Source: PoT sp049331405 (GTDB lineage: Bacteria; Planctomycetota; Planctomycetia; Isosphaerales; Isosphaeraceae). Taken from it: a stretch of 64,000 nt of DNA. This document shows, piece after piece, positions 1-9,379 of the stretch. The notes below the pieces were generated by a model. The model did no database searches. It saw nothing but the letters and a program-made list of their open reading frames with translations, and was not told the DNA's origin. Both the position numbers and the translations under genes were made by a program. The DNA is taken from the NCBI RefSeq assembly GCF_049331405.1, contig NZ_CP186274.1:8370001-8434000 (forward strand), read 5' to 3'. Position 1 is the first letter of the stretch; each line of letters starts with the position of its first letter.

Positions 1-270
1 GTTCGCATCCTGGACGGCGAGCGCAGCGGCCCCGACGGCGAAGCCGACGGCCCGGCTCATAATCTTGGCGCTCTTCTTATTGTCACCAAGGAAGGGCGTC
101 ACATCGAAGTTCTTCACCTCGCCCGCGATCTTGATCGGCAGGCCTGACGTGTCGAAGCTTTCAATGAAGCTCACACCGGAACGCCCTTCGACGATGGCTT
201 CGCCGAACGACTCACGCCCGATCCCGTTGGGCGAGACGACTCCGATGCCGGTGACCACAACGCGCTGCAT
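1..270 (-). CDS. fabF: beta-ketoacyl-ACP synthase II, N-terminal part (gene runs off the window)
   Basis: Condensing enzyme of fatty-acid chain elongation in the cytoplasm. Translating the minus strand from the ATG at 270 gives 90 residues beginning MQRVVVTGIGVVSPNGIG, the standard thiolase-fold N-terminus of FabF-type synthases; the frame is open to the window edge. The catalytic Cys and His residues lie outside the window, so FabF cannot be separated with certainty from related ketosynthases. A purine-rich GGGGGAAG lies just before the ATG. No acyl carrier protein gene was found directly upstream, where acpP often sits. Confidence 0.85.
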   Translation of the reverse strand, partial: MQRVVVTGIGVVSPNGIGRESFGEAIVEGRSGVSFIESFDTSGLPIKIAGEVKNFDVTPFLGDNKKSAKIMSRAVGFAVGAAALAVQDAN

Positions 271-814
271 GACTTCCCCCACCCTCAAATTTGGCCAAGT
301 CGTTGGTGTCGTGGGCCAAGCGCTGTTGCCTCGTGCGCGAAAATCGTGTCCCTTCCCCGCGCAAACCGAACTTCCTGTCCGGGAATCTCTTCCAAAGGGA
401 CGGGCCCGGTCCGGCACACCAAGCATCAACTTGTGTAAGCAAATTGATGTGGTTGCCTCTCGCGGAACCTCCTCACCAATGAATCGGCTGCGGAGCTACT
501 TCTCCGAAGTTGGACCGATCCGAATTTGCACAGCTTTATTGTTCCGCTATCGTCAACTTTTGCCAGGCCACCACATCTTACCACCGAACCGAGCTTCTAG
601 CAAAAATTTTGGCGAGATAGGAAGGATTGGCGTCCTGGGCAGAAGTAAATGATCGTCCGAGTAGGCGGTTACGGCAAGGAATTCCGACTGAGGCTCGTCC
701 TGAGGTGAGCATGGCGGTCCTTCCCTCCGAGCCCCGACGACGACTAAAATGTGGCGAGTTTGATAATGAGCCTATTGGGCTCGATCTTGATGCGAGACTG
801 GGAGATTTGGCGCG
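271..814. other. intergenic region between divergent fabF and aminotransferase genes
   Basis: About 540 bases with no convincing gene. It must hold the promoters of both divergent genes. I could not identify a clear -35/-10 pair or a terminator. Small open frames here have no good ribosome binding site and no family resemblance. Confidence 0.5.
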
Positions 815-2011
815 ATGTCTCTGACACTGGCCGAGCGGGTGAATGCGATTGCACCGTCAGCAACCTTGGCGATGGCCGACGCGGCGAAGCGTCTCAAAGC
901 CGAGGGCAAGGCCGTGCTCGACTTCGCGCTGGGTGAACCCGACTTCGATACCCCCAAGAACATCCAGGAAGCCGCCTTCGAGGCCATCCGGACCGGGAAG
1001 ACGCACTACACGCCCCCTGCTGGTATCATCGAACTCCGCAAGGCCCTGGCGCAGCACTACACCGAGAAGGTCGGGCTGCCCACCAAGGACATGCAGGTGG
1101 TGATCTCGAACGGGGCCAAGCACTCGATCCACAACGCGCTCATGGCCATCTGCGGTCCCGGCGACGAGGTGATCATCCCCGCCCCGTATTGGGTGAGCTA
1201 TGCCGACCTCGTCAAACTGACGGGTGCCACTCCGATCGTGATCACTACGACCGAAGAAAGCGGCTTCAAGCTCACTGCCGACCAATTCCACCAGGCCGTC
1301 ACGCCCCGCACGAAGGTCCTGATGCTCAACAGCCCGTCGAACCCGACCGGCGTCGTGTATGCCAGGAGCGAGCTCGAGTTGCTGGCCGAAGCGGTGCTGA
1401 AGTACCCGGGCATCGGCGTGCTCTCCGACGAGATCTACGAGCAGTTGACCTATGACGGCGCCGAGCCCACCTGCTTCGGCACACTCAGGCCCGAGCTCGC
1501 CGATCGCACCATCACGATCTCCGGCGTGAGCAAGTCTTACGCGATGACCGGCTGGCGCATTGGCTGGTCGATCGCCCCGCTGGCGGTCGCGAAGTTCATG
1601 ACCGACGTGCAGAGCCAGGAGACCAGCAACCCCTGCTCCATCAGCCAGTGGGCCGCGCTCGAGGCCATCACCGGGCCGCAGGAGTCGGTGGTGGAGATGA
1701 AGGAGCAATTCGCAAAGCGCCGGTCGTACGTCCTGCAACGGATCGAACAATTGCCCGGCGTCACATGCATTTCTCCGGGGGGAGCCTTCTACGCTTTCAT
1801 GAACATCTCGTCCCACTTCGGCCGTACTTTAGGTGGGAAGCTCATCACGGATTCGACGAGCTTCTGCCTCACCGCTCTGTCCGAGGCGCACGTTGCGTTG
1901 GTGATGGGGTCGGCGTTCGGCGCCGAGGGATACGCAAGGCTCTCCTTCGCGACCGATCTGAAGACGTTGGAGAAAGGCTTCCACGCCCTTGAGAATTTTG
2001 TCAAGGGTTGA
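815..2011 (+). CDS. pyridoxal-phosphate aminotransferase, class I (aspartate aminotransferase type)
   Basis: A 398-residue fold-type I aminotransferase that probably transfers the amino group of aspartate to 2-oxoglutarate. Visible landmarks are NSPSNPTG (about residues 172-179), the cofactor-binding Asp in SDEIY (about 205) and the PLP lysine in SKSYAMTGWRIG (Lys240). Length and motif order match the AspB/AspC subgroup Ib common in thermophilic and environmental bacteria. A GGGAGA stands nine bases before the ATG. Prephenate or other amino-acid specificity cannot be excluded from sequence alone. Confidence 0.9.
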   Translation: MSLTLAERVNAIAPSATLAMADAAKRLKAEGKAVLDFALGEPDFDTPKNIQEAAFEAIRTGKTHYTPPAGIIELRKALAQHYTEKVGLPTKDMQVVISNGAKHSIHNALMAICGPGDEVIIPAPYWVSYADLVKLTGATPIVITTTEESGFKLTADQFHQAVTPRTKVLMLNSPSNPTGVVYARSELELLAEAVLKYPGIGVLSDEIYEQLTYDGAEPTCFGTLRPELADRTITISGVSKSYAMTGWRIGWSIAPLAVAKFMTDVQSQETSNPCSISQWAALEAITGPQESVVEMKEQFAKRRSYVLQRIEQLPGVTCISPGGAFYAFMNISSHFGRTLGGKLITDSTSFCLTALSEAHVALVMGSAFGAEGYARLSFATDLKTLEKGFHALENFVKG

Positions 2012-2194
2012 GGCCCCCGGGCGGTCGATAGTTAGGAAACGAGGATGTCCCGGATTGGCGAGACCGAGCTTGTCGGAATCCCGCGATTGGATTAAGTTCC
2101 GGTCTCCCATCGCAATTCCGCTCCTCTGACCTGCAACGACCGCCCACTCTCGACTTCGCGCCGGCCGACTAATCGACCGGGGAGAATAGGTTCT

Positions 2195-3358
2195 ATGAGG
2201 TCAGCAAGGCTAGGCTCGTACTTGATCCTCGCGGTAGTCGCGGCTTCAGGCTGTCGTACGGCCGGGGTCGATACCTATACGCGGCGCGATCCTGTGCAGC
2301 CGCCGCCGGCGGCTCTCGACGTGGCGAAGTTCGTCGAGGATAACAATCGTAATGCCTCTCGGATCGAGAGCCTCAAGGCAACATCTCTCTCGCTCAATGT
2401 GACCGCCGGTCCCAAGAAGTCGACGCATGGCGTCGATGGTCGCCTCGCACTGGAGCGGCCGAGGAACTTCAAGCTCGAAGTTTCCTCGGCCCGTGGCCAG
2501 GAGGCGGAGATCGGGTCGAACGAGGAGAAGTTCTGGCTCTGGACTCGTTCGGAAAAGCAGTCGTATTACTGCAACTATGATGCGGCCGGAAATACGCCGC
2601 TATCGGCGACGCTCCAGCCCGACTGGATCATCGAGGCACTCGGCCTGCGAGTGATCCCCCCTCAAGAGGCTGAACACCTCACGCTCACTCGCGGCGAGGA
2701 TCCGGGAACCCTCGTCTTGACCCACAAGCCGTTGAAGAACGGCACCGAGGTCGTGATCCGTAAGACGATCCTCCTCGAGTCGACCCATCAGGTCCTAGAG
2801 CACCGGCTCTACTCGCAGCGGAAAGAGCTCCTGGCCAGGGCGAAGATCGAGCGTTATCAGAATGTCGCTGTCCCGTCGGAGAATGGCGAGGAGCCGGAGA
2901 CGGTCCTCCTGCCCGAGAGAATCAAAATTGAGTGGATTCGCGAGCAGATGGCGATGGATGTGAAGATTCCCGGTTCCTCCGTGCAGGTGAATCCGACATT
3001 TAACGATTCCGTCAGGGCAGAGCTCTTCGCCGAGGCTCCTCGTAAGGGCGTGAAACGCGTCAATCTCGCCGGTAACATGCCGACCAACAACGGGAGTGAA
3101 GGCGTCACGACAATCCGCGAGTCACTCCCTCCGCCGAGCCGCCGTATCGAACTCGGCTCGCCCGAGTCTGACGTGACGCAGGATCGTAGCTCTCGGCGCA
3201 ATGACCTCGACCCCGATGCTATCACGGCGTCGCTCCCCTCGACCAGGGCCAGTGATCTTGTTGGCGCAGCGGTCCCGCAGGCTCCAGAGATCAAGTATGC
3301 GGAACCGGCCCGGGCCTCAAGCTTCGCCGACATGGCGGCGCCTTATATTGAGCAATAA
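2195..3358 (+). CDS. lipoprotein of unknown function, possible LolA-like fold
   Basis: 387 residues. The N-terminus is a lipoprotein signal peptide, with hydrophobic LILAVVAASGC and the lipid-anchored Cys at position 20. The middle part has alternating beta-strand patterns with phrases such as FWLWTR and LPERIKIEW, which recall LolA/LolB-like lipid-carrier folds seen in many planctomycete lipoproteins; this is an inference from style, not a family match. The C-terminal 90 residues are Pro/Ser/Arg-rich and probably disordered. GGGGAGAA precedes the ATG by eight bases. It is followed by a strong terminator shared with the convergent sigma-factor gene. Confidence 0.7.
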   Translation: MRSARLGSYLILAVVAASGCRTAGVDTYTRRDPVQPPPAALDVAKFVEDNNRNASRIESLKATSLSLNVTAGPKKSTHGVDGRLALERPRNFKLEVSSARGQEAEIGSNEEKFWLWTRSEKQSYYCNYDAAGNTPLSATLQPDWIIEALGLRVIPPQEAEHLTLTRGEDPGTLVLTHKPLKNGTEVVIRKTILLESTHQVLEHRLYSQRKELLARAKIERYQNVAVPSENGEEPETVLLPERIKIEWIREQMAMDVKIPGSSVQVNPTFNDSVRAELFAEAPRKGVKRVNLAGNMPTNNGSEGVTTIRESLPPPSRRIELGSPESDVTQDRSSRRNDLDPDAITASLPSTRASDLVGAAVPQAPEIKYAEPARASSFADMAAPYIEQ

Positions 3359-3395
3359 TCGAGGTAGAGCGTAGCCCACCAAATAGCCAAACAAA

Positions 3396-3443
3396 AAACG
3401 ACGAGGCCCTCGATCATCGCGATGATCGAGGGCCTCGTCGTTT
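3396..3443. terminator. bidirectional intrinsic terminator
   Basis: Perfect 23-bp inverted repeat (3396-3418 with 3421-3443) and a two-base centre, flanked by A residues on the left and T residues on the right. It lies between the convergent lipoprotein and sigma-factor genes and fits both directions. Confidence 0.85.
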
Positions 3444-3457
3444 CGTCCCTTGGTTGT

Positions 3458-4039
3458 TCAGCTCGCTCGCTGTTCTGCCGCGCGACGAAGTCGTTTTCGG
3501 GCGTTGGCCAGGATGGGTCCGACCGAATTCTCGGGGATCCCAAGCTGCTTCCCGATCTGGCGATAGTTGAGATATTTCAAGTGATAGAGGCGGACGACCT
3601 GGGCCTCGCGTTCCGGGAGATTCTCGAGCATCCGCTCGACTTCCTCCGCCGAGGCGATCGCCTCCGCCTCGCCGGAGAGGTCATCCTCGGCGACGCTAGC
3701 GCGATGGGCCTGCAAGTGGCCCAGTTCGGCCTCGCGATGCCTCTTGATGACTTCTTTGACGCAAATGCGCCTGGCGACGACGGTGAGGTAGGTTGGGAGC
3801 GAACTCTCCCCCTTGAACCGGCGCAGCACGCCATAGTCCTCGTCGACGATCCCCAGGAAAATCTCCGCGGCGATGTCTTCGATATCGGGCGAAGAGAGGA
3901 CGATGCTCCTAGCATGGGACACGTGATGAATCACGTGATAAATCAATCCCATGTAGCGATCGACGAAATCATTCCAGGCGCCGGGTTCCTTCCGCAGGCA
4001 GCGGTCAATCAACTGGCGGTCGATCTCACGCAAAGGCAC
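3458..4039 (-). CDS. RNA polymerase sigma factor, ECF/sigma-70 family
   Basis: Alternative sigma factor that directs RNA polymerase to a dedicated promoter set. Region 2 is seen around YMGLIYHVIHHV and PDIEDIAAEIFLGI; region 4 is the C-terminal helix-turn-helix with LPEREAQVVRLYHL and YRQIGKQLGIPENSVGPIL. I place the start at the GTG at 4039 because GGGGAGG sits seven bases upstream of it; this gives 193 residues. An upstream ATG at 4081 lacks such a site. No anti-sigma gene is adjacent. The divergent neighbour is a receiver-domain protein, which may act in the same response. Confidence 0.88.
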   Translation of the reverse strand: MPLREIDRQLIDRCLRKEPGAWNDFVDRYMGLIYHVIHHVSHARSIVLSSPDIEDIAAEIFLGIVDEDYGVLRRFKGESSLPTYLTVVARRICVKEVIKRHREAELGHLQAHRASVAEDDLSGEAEAIASAEEVERMLENLPEREAQVVRLYHLKYLNYRQIGKQLGIPENSVGPILANARKRLRRAAEQRAS

Positions 4040-4172
4040 GGACGAGCCTCCCCAGCAGCGAGAGGACACGCGTCGCGTCACTCAAGAGAGCCGATCTCTC
4101 AGGCGCAGCAACCCGTTCTAGATATTCTAACATACGACATCCGAGCGGCAAGCGACAGACGTCATATTGAAC

Positions 4173-4184
4173 CACGCATGCGTG
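4173..4184. promoter_or_regulatory. 12-bp perfect palindrome between divergent regulator genes
   Basis: CACGCATGCGTG lies in the 231-bp gap between the sigma factor (minus) and the response regulator (plus). Its symmetry and position suit an operator for a dimeric DNA-binding protein, but there is no second copy here to support that. Confidence 0.25.
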
Positions 4185-4270
4185 ACGCAGCGTCTTTCTT
4201 ATTACGACAATTCCGGTTCCGGCGTGACCCGAATACGGTTAGAATCCTCCAATAAAGCCGGACCGCCCTG

Positions 4271-4831
4271 ATGCAGATGCCACTCCCCTTCCCACGATTT
4301 CCGCTCATCTCGAGGCTCGGGGATTTCGGTAGCGGGGGATTGATGTTTCCTGGAGACCCTGCCTTGGACCTTCCGAAAGGCTCCCCGAAAATCCTGATCG
4401 CCGACGACAACCTCCAGAACGTCGAGCTGCTCGAGGCGTATCTAAGCGACGTCGACTGCGAATTGCGCACGGCCTTCGACGGCGAGGAGACACTCAAGGT
4501 CGTCGAGGAGTTCGCCCCCGACCTTTTGCTGCTCGATGTGATGATGCCTCGCCTTTCGGGGTTTGAAGTCTGCCGCAAACTCCGTTCCAATCCGACGACC
4601 AAGGATCTCCTGATCCTGATGATCACCGCGCTGAACGAGGCCGCCGACTTCGAACGCGGCGTCCAGGCGGGGACCGATGACTTTCTGACGAAGCCGGTCA
4701 ATAAAGTCGAGCTGCTTTGCCGGATCCGAAGTTTGCTCCGGGTTCGCCATTTGAAGAATCAGCTCGATCGGACCCTGGCCTATCTCGCCGAATTCGAGGC
4801 AGAGAGTCGTGCGCCCGAAATGGGCAAGTAA
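4271..4831 (+). CDS. single-domain response regulator (receiver protein)
   Basis: 186 residues dominated by one CheY-like receiver domain (about 39-160). Key residues are present: acidic pair Asp45-Asp46, phospho-acceptor Asp89 in LLLLDVMMP, Thr119 and Lys141 in LTKPVN. There is no DNA-binding or enzymatic output domain, only a short helical tail, so it probably acts by protein contacts. An alternative start at the ATG at 4343 has GGGGGA just before it and would remove the odd 24-residue leader; it may be the true start. No histidine kinase gene is nearby. Confidence 0.85.
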   Translation: MQMPLPFPRFPLISRLGDFGSGGLMFPGDPALDLPKGSPKILIADDNLQNVELLEAYLSDVDCELRTAFDGEETLKVVEEFAPDLLLLDVMMPRLSGFEVCRKLRSNPTTKDLLILMITALNEAADFERGVQAGTDDFLTKPVNKVELLCRIRSLLRVRHLKNQLDRTLAYLAEFEAESRAPEMGK

Positions 4832-5042
4832 ATCGACGGAGCCGGCACTCATTCTCGGACCGGCATCTTCGCCACCTCGATCTTTGAACCAAGGTTTCAG
4901 GGGCGAAATCCGCCGTCGCGTCGAGGGTGACCTCGGCATCCTCAACTTTCTCGGTCATGAATCGATGAGGCCCTGCCATGGAAGGGATCGCCTTCCGCAG
5001 CAGGGTCTCTGGTCGTTGTATCGCCCCAAGGATCTCCCTCTC

Positions 5043-6236
5043 ATGGCCGCTTTGCCTCGCGTCGTCATCAAGCCAAGACGTGCCCGACCGTTCTTCGCGC
5101 GTCACCCCTGGGTCTTCGTCACCTCGATCGGCCGCGTCGACGGCGAGCCCGAGGCTGGTGGCGAGGTCGAGGTCGTCAGCCACGAGGGGCAGTTCATCGG
5201 CCGGGGGATTTACAATCCCAAGAGCGCGATCCGCGTCAGGCTCTATCGCTGGGATGGTGGCGAGCTCGACGACGCCTGCTGGACCTCCCTCGTCGCCTCC
5301 GCCGTTCGGCTCAGACATGACGTGCTTGGCATGGGCAACGAGGGCACGGCCTACCGTCTCATCGCGAGCGAGGCCGACGGCCTCTCGGGTTTGACGGTCG
5401 ATCGCTATGATCGCTGGCTCGTGGCCCAGTTCACGAGCCTGGCCCTCTTCCAGCGCCGGGAGGCCCTGGTCGCAGAGCTTGCAAAGATCCCGGGGTTGGA
5501 GGGGATCCTGTTCCGGCCCGAGCGCGTCACGGCCGAGCAGGAGGGGATCCCGCCGCAAGGTGACGTCCTCTGGGGAACAGCCCCCGCTAAGCCCGTCGAG
5601 ATCGTCGAGAACGGCCTCACCTACTGGGTCGACCTCATGGGGGGCCAGAAGACGGGGTTCTACCTCGATCAGCGAGACAACCGTCGAGCCGTCGCCTCCT
5701 ACTGCAAGGGTAAGACGGTCCTCGACCTCTGCTGCTACACCGGCGGCTTCAGTTTGAACGCTCTCAAGCACGGAGGTGCCGCCTCCACGCTCGGCATCGA
5801 CACGTCGTCGACGGCCGTCGAGGTGGCTCGACACCACGCGGCGATCAACGAGTTGTCCGGGGCAACCTTCGAGACGGGCGAATTCTTCCCCAAGCTCGAG
5901 GCACTCCGCAGCGAGGGGCGACGCTTCGGCGTCGTGATCTGCGACCCGCCCAAATTCGCCAGGAACCCGAAGGGCGTCGAGGATGCCCTCAAGGGCTATC
6001 TGAGGCTTAACCGCGCGGCCCTCGACGTGCTGGAGCCGGACGGGATCCTCGTGACCTGCTCGTGCTCGGGACTGGTCGATCGCGCCCTGTTCGCGGACAT
6101 CATCGGCCAGGTCGCCGAGCAGTCGGGCCGGCCGATCCAGATCCTCGAGCAGCGTGGTCAGGCCCCGGACCATCCGATCCTCGCGTCCTGCCTCGAAACA
6201 GAATATCTGAAATGCTTCATCTGCCGGGTCATTTGA
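5043..6236 (+). CDS. rlmI: 23S rRNA (cytosine-C5) methyltransferase, RlmI type
   Basis: 397 residues from the ATG at 5043; AAGGA stands ten bases upstream. An N-terminal PUA RNA-binding domain (PRRARPFFARHPWVF onward) is followed by a Rossmann methyltransferase. Family signatures are DLMGGQKTGFYLDQRDNR (about 196), the SAM-binding CCYTGGFS (about 230) and catalytic DPPKFA (about 300), then CSCSG. RlmI methylates C1962 of 23S rRNA in E. coli. The frame is open further upstream (to 4809), but the residues before 5043 do not resemble the family. Confidence 0.88.
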   Translation: MAALPRVVIKPRRARPFFARHPWVFVTSIGRVDGEPEAGGEVEVVSHEGQFIGRGIYNPKSAIRVRLYRWDGGELDDACWTSLVASAVRLRHDVLGMGNEGTAYRLIASEADGLSGLTVDRYDRWLVAQFTSLALFQRREALVAELAKIPGLEGILFRPERVTAEQEGIPPQGDVLWGTAPAKPVEIVENGLTYWVDLMGGQKTGFYLDQRDNRRAVASYCKGKTVLDLCCYTGGFSLNALKHGGAASTLGIDTSSTAVEVARHHAAINELSGATFETGEFFPKLEALRSEGRRFGVVICDPPKFARNPKGVEDALKGYLRLNRAALDVLEPDGILVTCSCSGLVDRALFADIIGQVAEQSGRPIQILEQRGQAPDHPILASCLETEYLKCFICRVI

Positions 6237-6465
6237 TATCCCGGTTCGCCTCCTTGAAATCCCGCAGCCATGGTCCCGGCACTCGCTGGCTCGACGAGTG
6301 TCGGGGTCGATGCGCCTCCCTAACAACGAAGATCATTCCGCCTCATTTTGCCTGCTCGGAATTACCCCGAGCTCGGGTTGCCTGAAATCGAGAGATCGGC
6401 TATCACCGATCGGCCTGCTTCAAAGAAAAGGCCCCGAGATCGCGATGCAAGGAGGCATTGCACCC

Positions 6466-8850
6466 ATGTCAGCGCGCCGCGAAATCCTGGCATTTGCCGC
6501 GACGCTGGCGGTCGTGGTCTCCTTCCTCTTCGCCGAGTCACTCCTCTTCGGCAAGGTCCTCAGCCCGGCCGACGTGCTCCGAGCCTCCGCCAGCTTTCGC
6601 CAGCATCCGGGCGAGGTCTATGAGCCGGCCAATCGGCTCCTGATGGACCCTGTCCTGCAATTCCAGCCCTGGCTCGAATTCAGCCGTGCGATGATCCGGA
6701 ATGGCCACCTCCCCCTCTGGAACGAGTGGAGCGGCTGCGGGGCCCCGCACCTCGCCAACGGCCAGAGTGCAATCTTCGACCCGTTCCAGGTGATCGCCTA
6801 CGTCGGCCGCTTACCCGACGCCTACGCCTGGATGGCAGCCGCCCGACTCTGGACGGCCGGGCTCGGCATGTTCCTCCTGGCGCGAGCCTGGGGCCTCGGC
6901 GCCTGGGGACGCTGGTTCGTCGGCCTGGCCTTCCCGCTTTGCGGCTTCCTGATCGTCTGGCTGCTCTTCCCCGTCACGAACGTGGCGATCTGGATGCCCT
7001 GGCTATTGCTCGCGACTGATCGCGCCTTGGATCGCCCCGCTTGGCGATCGCTCGGGACTCTGGCGATCGCAACGGGCCTCGTCCTGCTCGGCGGGCACGT
7101 CCAGACGAGTGCTCACGTCCTGTTGGCAACAGGTTTTTATACGGTCTGGCGATGGTGGTCGAAGTCCTCCCTTTCGATCGACTGGCGTAAGGTTGCTTTC
7201 TGGGGCGCAGGGATCTCGCTCGGGATCGTCATCGCGGCCATCGAGATCATCCCGCTCGGCTTCTACCTCGCCAAGAGCCCGGTCTGGGAGGATCGCGTGA
7301 AGGAACGCCGCTCCCCCTGGAAGCTGAGCAAACCGCATATTCTCGACGCCGCATGCACCGCCCTGCCCTACATCTTCGGTAGCCAGCGCCAAGGCCATCC
7401 TCACCTGGGCAAGGCTTTCGGCGTCTACAACCTCAACGAGTCGGCGGGTGGATTCGCGGGCCTCGCCTCCTTGCTCTGGCTCGCTCCCCTGGGATGGGCG
7501 GCACGTCGCCAGGCGAGTAGGGTCTGGTTCCTCGCGGGGCTCGGCATCGTCGGGGCATTGGGAGCCTTCGCACTGCCCCCGGTCGATAACCTGCTTCGGG
7601 CGTTGCCTGTCTTGAACGTGACCGACAACCGCCGCCTCTCGCTCTGGGTAGCCTTCGCGCTGGTCATGCTCGCGGGGATTGGCCTGGATCACCTGGAGAA
7701 GTTGCGCGCCTACTGCCCGAAGAGTTGGCTCTGGATTGCCGGCTCACTGCTCCTTTTACTCGGTGCCATCGGCGTGGGAAGGCTCGAGCCCCGATTGCGT
7801 CATCGAGCCGAGGCCCACTACCAACTGGCCGCCAAGGCTACGCCAGGAGCCGACGTCGAGGAGTATCGCCGCAGGGCCGATCATCAGGTCGACCTCACGA
7901 TGAGCTTCTACCCGAGATACCTTGGACTGGCAGCAGGGCACCTCCTGATCCTCGCTGTACTCGCCGGATTCTGGCGCCGAGGCCGATTGCCGGCAGGCGC
8001 CGTCCAGGCCGCCCTCTTCTCCCTGACGATGGTCGACCTCCTGGGATTCGGGTACGGCCTCAATCCGGCGATCGCCCGATCGGAGGATCGGATTACCGGC
8101 CCCGTCGTCGATTTCCTGCGCAAGAACGTCCCTGCCTCCTCGCGTGTCCTCGGCGTGGGCGAAGAACTCCCGCCGAATTGCCTGATGCGATACGGCCTGC
8201 ACGAAGTCCGCAACTACGACTCGGTCGAACTCACGCGAAACCTCGACTGGTTCTCATCCTTATATGAGGGGAAAGAGATCCGGCGAGACAGTCGCCGCGC
8301 GATCAGCTGGGAGAGTGCCCTGCGAGCCCAGGATGCGCTCCGCGAGGCAAGCATCGGTGCGATCGTCGGCGTCAGTCGGCCCCCGCCTTCCCCTCTCTGG
8401 GAGGCCCACCAGATCGGCGCCGTGTGGGTCGTGCTCTGCAAGGGAGCCCCCTGGGCGGATCACGACGGCCCTGGAAATCTCTCCGAGATAAGACGTGTTG
8501 GAAATAAAATTACACTCGATTTCAAATTCAATACGTCTCAAAATATCATCGTGCGAGAAATGTTTGACCCGTCGTGGCGGGCTAGCCTCGACGATGAGCC
8601 CTGGGAAGTCCGTCCTTACCGCGGGACGTTCCTCGGGGCCAACGTGCCCAAAGGGTCGCATCGACTCGAGTTACGCTACGCGCCCGGGGAGATCCCCTAC
8701 GCGCTCGCGGCCTCGATTTTCGGCCTGACTCTCTCGCTTTTCGCCTTGACTGCCCCGCGCCCGTTCCGATCTACTCGAATTATCGTCAGAGGGCTTGGAC
8801 GGACCCAAGCCACCGAGTTAAAATCGGTCCTGTCATCTTCATCGGCCTAA
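6466..8850 (+). CDS. YfhO-family polytopic membrane protein (GT-C-like)
   Basis: About 794 residues, with many hydrophobic segments along the whole length and a soluble C-terminal domain. The first extracytoplasmic loop carries LPLWNEWSGCGAPHLANGQ, the hallmark of YfhO-type and related GT-C glycosyltransferase-like proteins. In Firmicutes YfhO glycosylates lipoteichoic acid; the substrate here is unknown. I start it at the ATG at 6466, which has AAGGAGG ten bases upstream, rather than at the earlier in-frame ATG at 6298. The zinc-ribbon gene follows within about 20 bases. Confidence 0.82.
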   Translation: MSARREILAFAATLAVVVSFLFAESLLFGKVLSPADVLRASASFRQHPGEVYEPANRLLMDPVLQFQPWLEFSRAMIRNGHLPLWNEWSGCGAPHLANGQSAIFDPFQVIAYVGRLPDAYAWMAAARLWTAGLGMFLLARAWGLGAWGRWFVGLAFPLCGFLIVWLLFPVTNVAIWMPWLLLATDRALDRPAWRSLGTLAIATGLVLLGGHVQTSAHVLLATGFYTVWRWWSKSSLSIDWRKVAFWGAGISLGIVIAAIEIIPLGFYLAKSPVWEDRVKERRSPWKLSKPHILDAACTALPYIFGSQRQGHPHLGKAFGVYNLNESAGGFAGLASLLWLAPLGWAARRQASRVWFLAGLGIVGALGAFALPPVDNLLRALPVLNVTDNRRLSLWVAFALVMLAGIGLDHLEKLRAYCPKSWLWIAGSLLLLLGAIGVGRLEPRLRHRAEAHYQLAAKATPGADVEEYRRRADHQVDLTMSFYPRYLGLAAGHLLILAVLAGFWRRGRLPAGAVQAALFSLTMVDLLGFGYGLNPAIARSEDRITGPVVDFLRKNVPASSRVLGVGEELPPNCLMRYGLHEVRNYDSVELTRNLDWFSSLYEGKEIRRDSRRAISWESALRAQDALREASIGAIVGVSRPPPSPLWEAHQIGAVWVVLCKGAPWADHDGPGNLSEIRRVGNKITLDFKFNTSQNIIVREMFDPSWRASLDDEPWEVRPYRGTFLGANVPKGSHRLELRYAPGEIPYALAASIFGLTLSLFALTAPRPFRSTRIIVRGLGRTQATELKSVLSSSSA

Positions 8851-8871
8851 CCATTGAGGGATAAGACGCTG

Positions 8872-9180
8872 ATGGTCCACTTCACGTGTGATCTCTGCGG
8901 CAAGGACCTGACCGCATGCGGAGACTCCCGCTACGTGGTCAAAATCGAGGCTTTCCCAGGCTTCGACCCCAACGAGATCACAGAGGACGACCTGGACGAA
9001 GACCCCATGGAAGCGGTCTCGCAGCTCCTACAGCGCGACGAAAACCTCGGCACCGAGGAAGCCTCCGCGCCCCTGCGTAAGGGCTTCCGATTCGACCTCT
9101 GCCCCGCTTGCCACGCGAAGTTCCTCAAGGACCCGCTGGGCAAGGAATTCTTGCGCTCGTTCGACTTCAGCAAGAATTGA
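8872..9180 (+). CDS. small four-cysteine zinc-ribbon protein, unknown function
   Basis: 102 residues from the ATG at 8872, with GAGGGA ten bases upstream. Two knuckles, CDLC (residues 6-9) and CPAC (77-80), are separated by an acidic stretch (EITEDDLDEDP), suggesting one zinc-binding fold with a long insertion. Cys16 is extra. I do not recognise a characterised family. It is tightly linked to the preceding membrane-protein gene and may be co-transcribed. Confidence 0.7.
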   Translation: MVHFTCDLCGKDLTACGDSRYVVKIEAFPGFDPNEITEDDLDEDPMEAVSQLLQRDENLGTEEASAPLRKGFRFDLCPACHAKFLKDPLGKEFLRSFDFSKN

Positions 9181-9379
9181 GCAGCATCTTCGAGCGCGGC
9201 CGGTGAATTGCACTCGGCCGCAGTTCGAGGCTCGGTCCCACATATGATCAAAGATCATGGGCCGTGACGAGACGGCGGGCGGCTCACCTTCCCCCTTCCT
9301 CTCTCTTCCCGAGAGCAAGGCGAGCCACTCATGCCTGGATCGAGATGGACTGATGGCGGCGAAGGCCGCCTTGCCGCGA

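Noticed and set aside
271..560. Possible acpP gene next to fabF
   Set aside because: No frame on the minus strand carries the DSL phosphopantetheine motif of acyl carrier protein.
4698..6326. A 542-codon minus-strand frame opposite rlmI
   Set aside because: Shadow of the methyltransferase gene; no recognisable domain and biased Arg/Asp/Gly composition.
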